Assembly (NCBI RefSeq): GCF_900090275.1
Contig: NZ_LT607755.1
Location: forward strand, 434,001 to 498,000
DNA: 64,000 nucleotides
From: Micromonospora zamorensis
Lineage (GTDB): Bacteria; Actinomycetota; Actinomycetes; Mycobacteriales; Micromonosporaceae
Direction of reading: 5' to 3'
A model generated the notes under the pieces. The model made no database searches. It saw nothing but the letters and a program-made list of their open reading frames with translations, and was not told the origin of the DNA. Shown piece by piece: positions 33,736 through 43,700 of the stretch; the first letter of the stretch is position 1, and each line of letters opens with the position of its first letter. The translations under genes and the position numbers were made by a program.

Positions 33736-34032
33736 ATGACCTCAACCTGGAAACCCCACGAGAAGCACGGTGGCCTGTCGAGCAAGGACAAGCGCGAGCT
33801 GCCGGAGACCGTCTTCGCGTTCCCCAAGGAGCGCAAGGAACCCATGACCGACGCGGGTCACGTCCGTAACGCCATCGCACGGTTCGACCAGGTGCAGGGC
33901 GTCACCGACGCGGACCGGGACCTGGCCTTCCAGAACATCCTCGCCGCCGCCAAGCACTACGGCGTCGACGTCGCGGAGACCGACTGGCGCCAACTCGGTC
34001 GACTGCCGCACACGCCGAATCCCGCCCACTGA
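33736..34032 (+). CDS. Small conserved protein, DUF6582-like
   Basis: 98 residues, hydrophilic and without a signal peptide. The central pattern FPKERKEPMTDAGHVRNAIARFDQ and the end AAAKHYGVDV...DWRQLG match a small family, remembered as DUF6582, found both in bacteria and in phage-encoded capsid-associated proteins; its function is unknown. It lies just after the terminator of the beta-helix gene and 64 bases before a FUSC-like membrane protein on the same strand. Confidence 0.75.
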   Translation: MTSTWKPHEKHGGLSSKDKRELPETVFAFPKERKEPMTDAGHVRNAIARFDQVQGVTDADRDLAFQNILAAAKHYGVDVAETDWRQLGRLPHTPNPAH

Positions 34033-34096
34033 GGCAACCCCACGCGAGATGGCGCTACCGCCGGATAGGTTCGCCTTCGGCGGGTAAGCGGCGCGA

Positions 34097-35314
34097 ATGC
34101 CCGCGAATCAGGAGCCGGCACCCCACTCCGACCCGGCATCGGGTGAGGCGTCCCGGACCGACCGGACGGTCGCCGGCCTGCGCGCGCGGCTACGACACGC
34201 GGTAAAGGCCCGCGTCTGGCGGTTCCGCCTCTTCGGGCTGCTCGCCGTGCAGGCCGGCGTCGCGGCGTCGCTCGCCTGGTTCGTGGGAGCCCAGTTCCTG
34301 GACAATCCCTCCCCGGTCCTCGCGCCCACCACCGCGGTCGGCATCGTGGCCGCGTCGATGGGCACGCGCCTGCGGCGCACCGTCGAGCTGCTGGTCGGGG
34401 TGGTCCTGGGCCTCGCTGTCGGCGACGCACTCATGTCGATGTTCGGCATCGGGCCCTGGCAGACCGGTCTGGTCGTGGTGCTGGCGATCATCGTCGCCGT
34501 GCTGCTCAAGGGCGGTGGATCCCTGCTCGCCCAGGCCGGCGGCACCGCGGTGCTCATCGCCACCCTGGAACCGCCCGTGCGTGAGCTGTCCGTCCCTCGC
34601 TTCGTCGACTCTGCAGTCGGCGGGCTCATCGGTCTGGCGGTCGGCCTGTTGTTGGTGCCGATCCACCCGCAGCGGACGGTGCAGCGGCTGGCCGAACCGG
34701 TCCTCGACCCGACCATCGCCGCCCTGCACAACCTGGCCGCGGCGCTGCGTCGTCGGGACCTTGGCGGCGCCGAGCAGAGTCTGACCGGTCTGCGGATTCT
34801 TGGATCACGGATGACCGCGCTGGACGAGGGGCTCGGGGCTGCCCAGGAAGTGGTGCGACTGGCGCCACTACGGTGGCACCAACGCAAGATTCTGGCCCAC
34901 TACACCCGGGCCATCCACCATCTCGAGCGCAGCCTGTACGGCTGTCGGGCCGTCGCGAGGAGACTCACCAAGGCTCTCCGGGACGATGAGCCGATACCGG
35001 ATGAGTTCGCGGCTGCCATCGACCTGTTGGCCACCAGCGTGCAGACGCTGAGACGCGTCACCACCCCCGAGCGTGCGGACCCTCAGGACGCGCGCCGGCA
35101 GATCATCACCGCTGTCGAGCTGGTCGGAAAGGCGCAGGGAAAACCCGCGCGGGATCCCACCCGTCCGCACACCCACCGGTTGGGCTACTCAGGAATGATC
35201 GCCGCGGGTGAGTTCCACACGGCCGCCCACGACCTTCTCATGGCCAGCGCGATGGGCACCGACGAGGCGGGAGAGCTGGTACGGCAGACACTGGATCGGG
35301 CCGGTCGGGACTGA
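34097..35314 (+). CDS. FUSC/aromatic-acid-exporter-like (ArAE) membrane protein
   Basis: 405 residues. Six hydrophobic helices lie in about 45-195 (VQAGVAASLAWFVG, PVLAPTTAVGIVA, TVELLVGVVLGLAVGD, VVVLAIIVAVLL, AGGTAVLIATL, GGLIGLAVGLLLVP), the layout of half-size FUSC transporters; the remaining 200 residues form a cytoplasmic helical domain. These proteins are believed to export aromatic or other organic acids. The ATG at 34097 has no strong ribosome binding site. Confidence 0.82.
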   Translation: MPANQEPAPHSDPASGEASRTDRTVAGLRARLRHAVKARVWRFRLFGLLAVQAGVAASLAWFVGAQFLDNPSPVLAPTTAVGIVAASMGTRLRRTVELLVGVVLGLAVGDALMSMFGIGPWQTGLVVVLAIIVAVLLKGGGSLLAQAGGTAVLIATLEPPVRELSVPRFVDSAVGGLIGLAVGLLLVPIHPQRTVQRLAEPVLDPTIAALHNLAAALRRRDLGGAEQSLTGLRILGSRMTALDEGLGAAQEVVRLAPLRWHQRKILAHYTRAIHHLERSLYGCRAVARRLTKALRDDEPIPDEFAAAIDLLATSVQTLRRVTTPERADPQDARRQIITAVELVGKAQGKPARDPTRPHTHRLGYSGMIAAGEFHTAAHDLLMASAMGTDEAGELVRQTLDRAGRD

Positions 35315-35327
35315 GCAGGCGGGGCCT

Positions 35328-35344
35328 GCGGCGGGCACCGCCGC
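35328..35344. terminator. Short hairpin between convergent genes
   Basis: 7-bp stem GCGGCGG/CCGCCGC with loop GCA, between the stops at 35314 and 35367. Confidence 0.5.
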
Positions 35345-35366
35345 CGCGTCGGGAAAGCCCAGTGCG

Positions 35367-35792
35367 TCACGTCGCCTTCAGCGACGCGAGGACGTCGAGG
35401 TAGTGCGGGTTCCTCATGACGCCCAGCACGTTGCCGAACGGGTCGACCACCGCTGCCGTGACGAACCCCTCGTCGCCGTGCGGAGTGATCGGTTGGTACT
35501 CCGTGGCCCCCAGTGCCAGCAGCCGCTCGACGGTGGCGTCGAGGTCGTCGACACACCAGTGCATGACCGCGCCGCCGGGCCCCGTCGCGGCCCCGGGCGG
35601 CGCGTACCTGCGGTCGATGATGCCCAACTCGGCCTGGTAGTCGCCGATCCGGAACTCGGTGTAGGCCGGGCGCCCGTCGGGCCCCGGGCGCATGAAGTAC
35701 GCCTCGACCCCGAGGAAGTTCGCGTACCAGGCGGTTGCCGCCTCCACGTCGTCGGCCCAGATGTTGAGTGTGGCGAATCCTCGCAGGCTCAT
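35367..35792 (-). CDS. VOC/glyoxalase-bleomycin-resistance family protein
   Basis: 141 residues with the paired beta-alpha-beta-beta-beta modules of the vicinal oxygen chelate fold: ATLNIWADDVEAATAWYANFLG, YTEFRIGDYQAELGIID, then GGAVMHWCVDDLDATVERLLALGA and VTAAVVDPFGNVLGVMRNPHY. Possible metal ligands are His in MHW and Glu in QAELG. Such proteins are small dioxygenases, isomerases or antibiotic-binding proteins; the substrate is unknown. ATG 35792 has GAAGGGA upstream. A perfect palindrome 45 bases before the start suggests repression. Confidence 0.88.
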   Translation of the reverse strand: MSLRGFATLNIWADDVEAATAWYANFLGVEAYFMRPGPDGRPAYTEFRIGDYQAELGIIDRRYAPPGAATGPGGAVMHWCVDDLDATVERLLALGATEYQPITPHGDEGFVTAAVVDPFGNVLGVMRNPHYLDVLASLKAT

Positions 35793-35836
35793 CAGGTGTC
35801 CCTTCGTCGATGTCGTCAACAAGGACGCTATCGGCG

Positions 35837-35861
35837 ATTGCGGAAGGTTTGCTTCCGCAAT
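35837..35861. promoter_or_regulatory. 10-bp inverted repeat upstream of the VOC gene, candidate operator
   Basis: ATTGCGGAAG-GTTTG-CTTCCGCAAT: a perfect, relatively AT-rich repeat located 45-69 bases before the VOC start, where a promoter would be. The cognate regulator (for example ArsR or MarR type) is not in the window. Confidence 0.55.
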
Positions 35862-35949
35862 GACCAGCGGGTTCGGAGGAGTTCGCGTGTAGCCCGCGAC
35901 TTCCCCGGGTAGTCGCCGCCGTTGCCATCACGAGCGGCGGGGGACCAAC

Positions 35950-37785
35950 GTGGAAGCGACGTATCCGGCGATCGAGGCGCACGGTCTGATCGGTGACCTG
36001 CAGACCGCCGCGCTGATCAGCGCGGACGGCGCGGTCGACTGGTTCTGTGCGCCCCGTTTCGACTCACCGAGCGTCTTCGCTGCGCTGCTCGACCATGACA
36101 AGGGCGGCCACTTCCGGCTCACGCCCGACGGCATCGACTACACGAGCAAGCAGCTGTACCTACCCGGTACGCCGATCCTGATCACCCGCTTCCACAGCGC
36201 CGACGGCGTGGGGGAGTTGTTGGACTTCATGCCCGTCACCGGCGAACGCGCCACCGACCAGCACCGGTTGATCCGGCTGGTGCGGATGGTCCGGGGGAGC
36301 ATGCGGTTCCGCTTCGACTGCCGTCCACGGTTCAACTACGGGCGTGACCCGTACGAGCTTGAGGTGCACCCCGAGGGCGACGTTTTCCGGAGCCCGACTC
36401 TGACCCTCACCCTCGCCGCGTTCAAGGACTCGGAACGGACATTCGACGCGACGGGGATCCGGCGGGACGCGGACGGCGTGTCCGCGTCGTTCACCCTGCA
36501 CGCGGGTGACATCGGCGGGGTCGTCCTGGAGACGGCCTGCCCGCACGCGCCCCGCGCGATGAGCACCGAGGAGGCGTGCGACCTGCTCGCCGAGACCCGC
36601 GACTACTGGCGGCGGTGGGTGGGCGGCTCCCGCTACAAGGGCCGCTGGAGGGAGGTGGTCGAGCGGTCGGCGATGACGCTCAAGCTGATGACGTACGCGC
36701 CGACCGGCGCCCTGGTCGCCGCACCGACCGCCGGGTTGCCGGAGCAGATCGGCGGGCAGAGGAACTGGGACTACCGCTACACCTGGGTCCGGGACGCGTC
36801 CTTCTCCGTGCACGCGCTGCTGCGGCTGGGCTTCACCGACGAGGCCCAGAAGTATCTGTTCTGGCTGAACGAGCGCATCCGCGAGGCCCGGGACGGCGGC
36901 CTGCCCCTTCAGGTGATGTACCGGATCGACGGCTCACCGGACCTCAACGAGGAGGTGTTGGGTCACCTGGAGGGATACCGGGGCTCTTCTCCGGTGCGGA
37001 TCGGAAACGGCGCGGCCGGCCAACTGCAACTCGACATCTACGGCGAGGCGCTCCTCTCGTTGGAACTCGCGGACCGGAGCGGGCTGATCCCGCCGTACGA
37101 GGGGTGGCAGAAGACGGCGGCTCTGGTGGACTGGCTCTGCGAGCACTGGGACCAGCCCGAGGACGGCATCTGGGAGACCCGGTCCGGCCGGCAGGACTTC
37201 ACCTACGGGCGGGTGCTGTCCTGGGTCGCACTCGACCGTGCGATCCGCATCGCGCACCGCCGAGGGCGCCCAGGCGACACCGCCCGGTGGGCCACCGAAC
37301 GGGACGCCATCTACCAGCAGGTCATGACCCGCGGGTTCAACCAGGAGCGTCGCGCATTCGTGCAGCACTACGGGTCCGACATCCTGGACGCCTCGCTCCT
37401 GGCGATGCCCGGGCTGAACATCATCTCGCCGACCGACCCGATGTGGGAGTCGACGCTGCGGGCGATGGACGCCGAACTGGCCTCCGACAGCCTGGTCTAC
37501 CGCTACGACCCGAAGGCCTCCCCGGACGGCCTCGCCGGCACCGAGGGCACCTTCAACATGTGCACCTTCTGGTACGTACAGGCGCTCGCCCAGGCCGGTC
37601 GGCTCGACGACGCCCGGTTGACCTTCGAGAAGATGCTCACCTACGCCAGCCCGCTGGGTCTCTACTCGGAGGAGATCGCCCCGACCGGTGAGCAGATCGG
37701 CAACTTCCCGCAGGCGTTCAGCCATCTCTCGCTGATCAGCACTGCTGCCCACCTCGACGACCTGCTCGACAAGGAGCAGTGCTGA
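35950..37785 (+). CDS. GH15 glucoamylase/trehalase-like glycoside hydrolase
   Basis: 611 residues, no signal peptide, so intracellular. The N-terminal beta-sandwich opens [40 protein letters not shown], the standard beginning of bacterial GH15 proteins, and the (alpha/alpha)6 barrel carries [15 protein letters not shown] (about 272-286), [14 protein letters not shown] and [20 protein letters not shown]. In actinobacteria these enzymes hydrolyse maltose-type glucans or trehalose; Mycobacterium members are trehalases. GTG 35950 has GGGGGA upstream. It ends 10 bases before a convergent DUF72 gene. Confidence 0.93.
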   Translation: [611 protein letters not shown]

Positions 37786-37794
37786 CCCGCCCGG

Positions 37795-38634
37795 TCAGAA
37801 CAGCGTCAGCGGCTCGACCGGGATCGGCTCGGGCAGCGCGTCCAGCTCGGGTACGCGTGCGCGTACCTCGTCGTGGAACCGGCGGGCGAGCACGGGCGCA
37901 TCGGCGTTGTCCGGGGTGTGGACGAACATCGTCGGTGAGCGACCCTCCCGCAGCCAGGCCACTGTGACGTCGACCCAGCGTCGCCACCCCTCGACGGTGC
38001 GCGTCGAGTCGTCGCGGCCGAGGTAGCGGACGATCGGCCGGTCCGTCAGCGCCAGCGACCGCAGCGGCACCCGGGGCTTCTTTGTCCAGGCGTCCCGCTC
38101 CGCGTCGTTGGTCGGTGGGCTCGCGAAGAAGGTGGTCGTGTCGAAGGGGATCCATTCGGCGGATGCGGCGGTGAGGGTCGCCTCCAGCAGGCGGGTCGCG
38201 CGGTCGTCGGTGAAGAACGCGGGATGGCGCACCTCCACCGCGTACCGGTGTGATCGGGGAAGTCGGGCCAGGAAGCGGGTCAGGGTCGCAACGTCGGCGG
38301 GACCGAACGAGCCGGGCAACTGGATCCAGAGAGCGTGGGCACGCGGGCCGAGCGGCTCGATCGCGTCCAGGAAGGCGCGCAACGGCTCGCCGACGTCGGT
38401 GAGCCGACGTTCGTGCGTGATGACCTTCGGAAGCTTGAGGACGAACCGGAATTCGGGTTCGGTCTGCGCGGCCCACGACTCCACGGTGTCCCGGGCGGGG
38501 GTCGCGTAGAACGTCGTGTTGCCCTCAACGGCGTCGCACCAGCTGCCGTAGTGCCGCAGGCGCTCCGCGGAGGGCAGCCGGTGACCCGGCCACGACCGGT
38601 GGCTCCACATCGCGCACCCCACGTGCAGACGCAT
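37795..38634 (-). CDS. DUF72 (YecE-like) TIM-barrel protein
   Basis: 279 residues. The sequence CAMWSHRSWPG, FYATPARDTVESWA, FRFVLKLPKVITHERRL, LPRSHRYAVEVRHPAFF and the C-terminal MFVHTPDNADAPVLARRF fit the DUF72 family, a TIM barrel with unproven enzymatic role. ATG 38634 is selected because GAAAGGGCGG precedes it and family members begin at this point; the frame is open much further upstream, opposite the glycosyltransferase gene, but without support. Confidence 0.88.
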   Translation of the reverse strand: MRLHVGCAMWSHRSWPGHRLPSAERLRHYGSWCDAVEGNTTFYATPARDTVESWAAQTEPEFRFVLKLPKVITHERRLTDVGEPLRAFLDAIEPLGPRAHALWIQLPGSFGPADVATLTRFLARLPRSHRYAVEVRHPAFFTDDRATRLLEATLTAASAEWIPFDTTTFFASPPTNDAERDAWTKKPRVPLRSLALTDRPIVRYLGRDDSTRTVEGWRRWVDVTVAWLREGRSPTMFVHTPDNADAPVLARRFHDEVRARVPELDALPEPIPVEPLTLF

Positions 38635-38727
38635 GACCGCCCTTTCCGCCAGTGAACCGCGCCCTGACCGCAGCCACCGTATACGCGCCACCAGACGCGA
38701 CCCGAGCGACGGGTAGCGTCCGGCGCC

Positions 38728-39747
38728 ATGCGTGTGCTGTTCGCCAGTCTTGCGTCCGTCGGTCACACCTATCCGCTGATCCCGCTGGCGATCGCCGCCC
38801 GGGACGCCGGTCACGAGGTGCACTTCGCCGCCGGCCCGGCGGTGCACGCGCCGCTGGCCGCGAACGGCCTGCGGCCGTTCCGCCCGGGCGACGCCTTCTA
38901 CGAGGTGTACGTCGAGGATCTCGAACCGGAACTGGCGCGGCTGAGGCCCGATCTGGTGGTGCACGAGTGGGGGCTGCCGGGGGCGGCCGTCGCCGCTCAT
39001 CGGGCCGGCATCCCGGGCCTCTGGCACGGCTTCGGGCGGATGTTCCCCGACGGCATCGGCCTCGACCTTCCCACCCGCAACACCGAGGTAGTCGGCCGAC
39101 CGCACCTCGACATCTGCCCGCCTTCGCTCCAGGACGCGAACTTCCTCGCCACCGAACGTCGGATCGAGCTGCGACCGGTCCCGTTCTCGACACCGACCCC
39201 GCTACCGGCGTGGGTGAGCCGTCGGACGTCCCGGCCGCTGATCTACCTGACCCTCGGTACGGCTTTCGGCACACCGGAGCTGTTCCGCACGGTCATCGCC
39301 GGTCTGGCGACGCTGGACGCGCAGGTGGTCGTCGCGGCGGGCCGGGTGCCTCCGGAGCAGCTTGGCGAGCTGTCCGACCACGTCACCGTGCACCCCTGGG
39401 TGTCGCAGGCGGAATTGCTGCCGCTCGTCGACGTGGTGGTGCACCACGGGGGCAGCGGCACCACCCTCGGTGCGCTCGCGTCTGGCGTACCGCAGGTGGT
39501 GTTGCCCCAGGGTGCCGACCAGTTCGCCAACGCCGACGCCCTCGACGCCGCCGGTGTCGCAGTGCGGCTGCTTCCCGAGGAGGTGAACGCGGACGCCGTC
39601 GCCGAGCGGACGCACCGTCTGCTGCCGCAGCACGGCAACGCCGAGCACCGCGACGCGGCCCGGGTGGTCGCCGAGGAGATCGCCCGCATGCCGTCGCCGG
39701 CGACGGTGGCCGAGCGACTACCGGAGTACGCCGGCTCGGGAGCGTGA
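38728..39747 (+). CDS. GT1/UGT-like glycosyltransferase
   Basis: 339 residues. N-terminal MRVLFASLASVGHTYPLIPLAIAAR contains the acceptor-side His of GT-B macrolide-type glycosyltransferases; the C-terminal domain has HPWVSQAELLP and HHGGSGTTLGAL (about 239-250), the nucleotide-sugar-binding motif of the family. It is shorter than the usual 390-420 because the N-terminal domain is trimmed. It could glycosylate a lipid or small molecule; it stands alone rather than in a biosynthetic cluster. Divergent from DUF72. Confidence 0.9.
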   Translation: MRVLFASLASVGHTYPLIPLAIAARDAGHEVHFAAGPAVHAPLAANGLRPFRPGDAFYEVYVEDLEPELARLRPDLVVHEWGLPGAAVAAHRAGIPGLWHGFGRMFPDGIGLDLPTRNTEVVGRPHLDICPPSLQDANFLATERRIELRPVPFSTPTPLPAWVSRRTSRPLIYLTLGTAFGTPELFRTVIAGLATLDAQVVVAAGRVPPEQLGELSDHVTVHPWVSQAELLPLVDVVVHHGGSGTTLGALASGVPQVVLPQGADQFANADALDAAGVAVRLLPEEVNADAVAERTHRLLPQHGNAEHRDAARVVAEEIARMPSPATVAERLPEYAGSGA

Positions 39748-39763
39748 GCGCAGAAACTAGATC

Positions 39764-39810
39764 GTCAACTCAGGGTTGACGATGAGGCTGCGTCAACCTA
39801 TGGTTGACGC
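39764..39810 (+). promoter_or_regulatory. Leaderless promoter with two GTCAAC/GTTGAC operators
   Basis: Two inverted repeats: GTCAAC-N5-GTTGAC (39764-39780) and GCGTCAACC-TAT-GGTTGACGC (39790-39810). They contain a promoter with TTGACG (39776-39781), a 17-base spacer and TATGGT (39799-39804), placing transcription start at the ATG 39811. The operators overlap the -35 and -10 elements, so binding would repress. Confidence 0.72.
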
Positions 39811-40560
39811 ATGACGGAACCTACCCAGATGAGCAGTCGGGTCAAGCTCGACGACCTGATCCAGGCGATCAAGACGGCACACACCGACGCCCTCGACCAG
39901 CTCACCGACGCGGTCATCGCCGCCGACCACCTCGGCGAGATCGCCGACCACCTGATCGGTCACTTCGTCGACCAGGCTCGGCGCTCGGGCGCCTCCTGGA
40001 CCGACATCGGCCGCAGCATGGGAGTCAGCAAGCAGGCCGCCCAGAAGCGCTTCGTGTCGAAGGCGACCGACGGGTCGCCGCTCGACCCGAACGACGGCTT
40101 CGGCCGGTTCACCCCCCGGGCCCGCAACGTGGTGATCGCCTCGCAGGAGGAGGCCCGGGCCAGCGGAAACGCCGAGATCGGGCCCGAGCACCTGGTGCTG
40201 GGTCTGCTGGCGGAGCCGGAAGGGCTGGCCGCCAGGGTGATGGCCGGTCGGGGCGCGACTCCCGAGGCGGTGCGGGAAACCGTCGGCGCGGCCCTGCCGC
40301 CGCGGGTCGACCAGGTCCCGGACCTCATCCCGTACGACGCGCGCGGCAAGAAGGCGTTGGAGCTGACCTTCCGGGAGGCGTTGCGCCTCGGGCACAACTA
40401 CATCGGCACCGAGCACATCCTGCTCGCCCTGCTGGAGCAGGAGGACGGCGCCGGTGTGCTCACCAACCTCGGCCTGACGAAGCCGTCGGTCGAGGCCGAC
40501 CTCGCGACCGCCCTCGCCGCGGTGGTCAAGGCCGCCTCGAAGGGCGACGACGCCCAGTAG
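39811..40560 (+). CDS. Clp N-domain protein with helix-turn-helix, probable autoregulator
   Basis: 249 residues. Residues about 15-85 are helical with SWTDIGRSMGVSKQAAQKRF, a helix-turn-helix-like segment. Two Clp_N repeats follow (about 90-155: FTPRARNVVIASQEEARAS...IGPEHLVLGLLAEPEG; about 170-240: KKALELTFREALRLGHNYIGTEHILLALL). No AAA+ ATPase domain is present, so it is not a chaperone. The predicted HTH and two palindromes spanning its own promoter suggest a DNA-binding protein that senses substrates through Clp_N. The message appears leaderless from ATG 39811. Confidence 0.88.
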   Translation: MTEPTQMSSRVKLDDLIQAIKTAHTDALDQLTDAVIAADHLGEIADHLIGHFVDQARRSGASWTDIGRSMGVSKQAAQKRFVSKATDGSPLDPNDGFGRFTPRARNVVIASQEEARASGNAEIGPEHLVLGLLAEPEGLAARVMAGRGATPEAVRETVGAALPPRVDQVPDLIPYDARGKKALELTFREALRLGHNYIGTEHILLALLEQEDGAGVLTNLGLTKPSVEADLATALAAVVKAASKGDDAQ

Positions 40561-40791
40561 CCACCATCCCGCGCCGTCCCGCGAGTGCCGATGTTCTCGC
40601 CGGGCGGCGCGGCGTTCCCCCCAATGTGCGACATGGGGCCGGCGTGGGATTGCTCGTCGACGGCGCCGATCCGGGTTGTAAGTCCGGAAAGTTGTATATG
40701 CCGTCACGGGTCCGCACGCCGGACGGCCCTCCCCTAGCCTCGGGTAGCCAGCGCGAATCGACGCATGGGCATTCGTGAACGGGGGAGCAAG

Positions 40792-43700
40792 TTGAGGAAA
40801 TCCTTTAGACAGTTAGTACGGCGTGCCCTGGCGGCCGCTGTCGTACTGACCGTGGCGGGCGGAATGTTCGCCGCGCCAGCGCATGCCGACCCACCGACTC
40901 CGGCCGACCGGCAGCGCTGCGTCGACCTTCTGCTGACCGGCGGCCCAGAGGTCGCCCGCGCCGCTGAGCTGGCGTTGACCGGCTCGGACGCGGACCTGCG
41001 GGCCTTCCTGGACACCGGGCTGGTAGCCGCTCGCGCGCACGACGACCGGGTGCAGGTAGCGCAGTATCAGGCGGCTGGCGGCAGCACCCTTCGCGCCGCC
41101 GCCGAGTCTGCCCTGGCCGGCTCACCCGAGGACGTCCGGGCCTTCCTCGACAGCGGCTACGAGGAACCGATGAACATCGACCTGCGGATCAAGCTGGGTC
41201 AGGTCATCGCCGTCAGCGGGCCGCAGGTCAAGGCCGCTGGTCAGACCGCGCTCAACGGGAGTCAGCAGGACATCCTCAAGTTCTTCTACCTCGGGCTTGA
41301 CCAGGCCCGGACCCTCGACGACCGGATTCGGATCGCGCAGATCATCTCCGCTGGCGGCCCGGGCGTGCGGGAGGCCGGCCAGCAGGCCCTCAACGGCGGC
41401 ACCGGGCAGGACCTGCGCGAGTTCCTCATCGCCGGGCAACACGTGGCGCGGGCACGCGACCAGGAGGTCAGCTCGCTGTCCCTGTTGGTGAGCCGTGCCA
41501 AGGAGGCGGGTGAGCTGGCGGCCGAGGAGACCGAGGCCGCCAAGATCGCCTCGGCTCAGGCGGTCGAAGCCTCCCGGCTGGCCAAGGAGGCCGCCGAGCG
41601 CGCGAAGGCCGAGACCCAGGCCGCACAGAACTCCGCCGAGCGGGCCTCACGGGCTGCGGCCCGGGCGGCCGACGCGGCGGCACGCGCTGCGGACGCGGCA
41701 CGGACGGCGGTCAGCGCGGCGAGGGCAGCGAACAATGCCGCCCGACTCGCCTCGAACGCCGCATCCCGGGCCGCCTCGGCCGCGACCCTGGCCGGCCAGG
41801 CGGCATCCAAGGCGTTCGGCGCGGCCGCTGCGGCGGCAACCGATGCGAACAAGGCCGAGGCGGCCCGCCAGGCCGCCGCAACGGCGCGCAAGGTCGCGAC
41901 GGACGCGCGCAAGGCGGCCGACGCCTCGAAGGCGGCGGGCAATGCGGCGCTGGCTGCCAGTGGGGCAGCGGTCTCGGCTGCCAACGCCGGGGCGAATGCG
42001 GCAGCAGCGGCATCCGCCGCTGCCGCCGCCGGCGGGCAGTCCAACGTGGCGGCGGCGGAGGCGGCGCGGGCCCGCGCCGCGGCTGCGGCCGCGCAACGTA
42101 ACGCCGCTGCGGCGACCCGTGCGGCCAACGAGGCGGAGCGGTTCGCCCGGCAGTCGGCGCAGGCCGCCAACCAGGCGTACCAGGCGGCGATGGACGCGGC
42201 AGCGCACGCCACCGCGGCTGCGGCCGCGGCCGACGACGCCGCGGCGCACGCCGGTGACGCCGCTACCGCAGCGGCCAAGTCGACCCAGCACGCGGCCGGT
42301 GCGTTGGCCGCGGCCAACACCGCCACGGCGGCGGCGACCCAGGCCACGGCGGTGGAGGAGGCCGCGCGGGTTGCGGACGTGGAGCGGCTGGCGGCCCAGA
42401 CGGAGTACGGCGTACAGGACGCGAAGGAAGCCCGGCTCGCCGAGCAGGCGGAGCTGGCCCAGGCTGCGGACGACGCGGCCGAGGAGGCCCGACTGGACGC
42501 GCAGACGCGGCAGTGGTTGACCGAGGCAGGCGCGCCGGGGGCGCCCTCGGCGACCGTCCTCTCCAGCGGCCGTCTCGCGGCCGCGCGACTCGCCCGCACC
42601 GGTGGTCAGTGGACCCAGAAGGCAGCCGCTGAGGCCCTCGCGGGTTCCGAGGCTGACCTGCGGGCCTTCCTTGCCACCGGCCGAGCCGTGGCGGCGGACG
42701 AGGACGACCGCGCGCGGGTACGGCACATCGGTGCCCTGGGTAAGCCGGCCCTTCTCGACGCGGCCAAGGCAGCTCTGGCCGGGGACCACGATGATGTCGT
42801 GCAGTTCCTCGGAACCCGGAACTACGTGGGCAAGGAGCAGGACGACCGCATCCAGATCGGCCAGTTGATCACCGCAGGTGGGCCGACCATGAAGACCAGG
42901 GGACAGGCGGCGCTCAACGGCACGGAGGCCGACCGGCACGCGTTCCTGATGACCGGGCAGTACGCCGCGGCCGAGATCGACGACCGGATCAAGGTCGGCC
43001 AGATCATGTCCGCCGGTGGCCCCGAGGTGAAGTCGGCCGCGCAGGTGGCACTGGAAGGGTCACGAGCGTTCCTGAAGGACTTCCTCACCGACGGGCAGTT
43101 CCGGGCGCAGCGACGTGACCTGGAAGCGGTCACCCACGTGGCGCGGGTACGTGGCCTGGTCGCCGAGGCGGCCGGTTACGCCGCCAACGCGCGCAAGGAC
43201 GCCGCCGAGGCAGCACGGGTCGCGGCGGTGGCCCGGAAGGCTGCCGAGGACGCGGCGCGTTACGCACAGGAGGCCCAGCAGGCGGCCAACCAGGCTGCCG
43301 GCTATGCCACGCAGGCGCTCCAGTCGGCTCAGGCGGCAGCGGCATCGGCGATCCAGGCGGCGCAGTCGGCCCAGATCGCCAAGGCGGCGGCCGCCTCCGC
43401 GAGGCAGAGCGCACGGAACGCCGCCGCGTCGGCCGCCCAGGCCAACGACGCTGCGGCGCGGGCGAGTTCCTACGCCAGCGCCGCCTACGATGCCGCGGAC
43501 CGTGCCCGCGCCTCGGCGCTGGCCGCCGGACGCAGCGCGGACCAGGCCGCCGCGGAGGCCTCGGCGGCGTTGGCCGCTGCGGTCGCTCTGCAGCGACAGG
43601 AGGCGGCCCAGAGCCCGGGTGGGCCGCCCGAGGGGCCGCGCCTGGACCAGCCGACCGGGGAGGACCCCAGGCGACTGGGGAACCAGCTGTTGGGCAACAA

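Noticed and set aside
38635..39105. Upstream extension of the DUF72 frame
   Set aside because: Opposite the GT1 gene; family length and ribosome binding site support the ATG at 38634.
38728..39747. Secondary-metabolite cluster around the GT1 gene
   Set aside because: No polyketide synthase, NRPS, RiPP or terpene genes in the neighbourhood; a single glycosyltransferase is not enough.
41495..42939. Long frames overlapping the Ala-rich coil of the ALF gene on both strands
   Set aside because: They arise from the repetitive GCC/GCG codons of the coiled coil; composition is Arg/Pro or Ala low-complexity.
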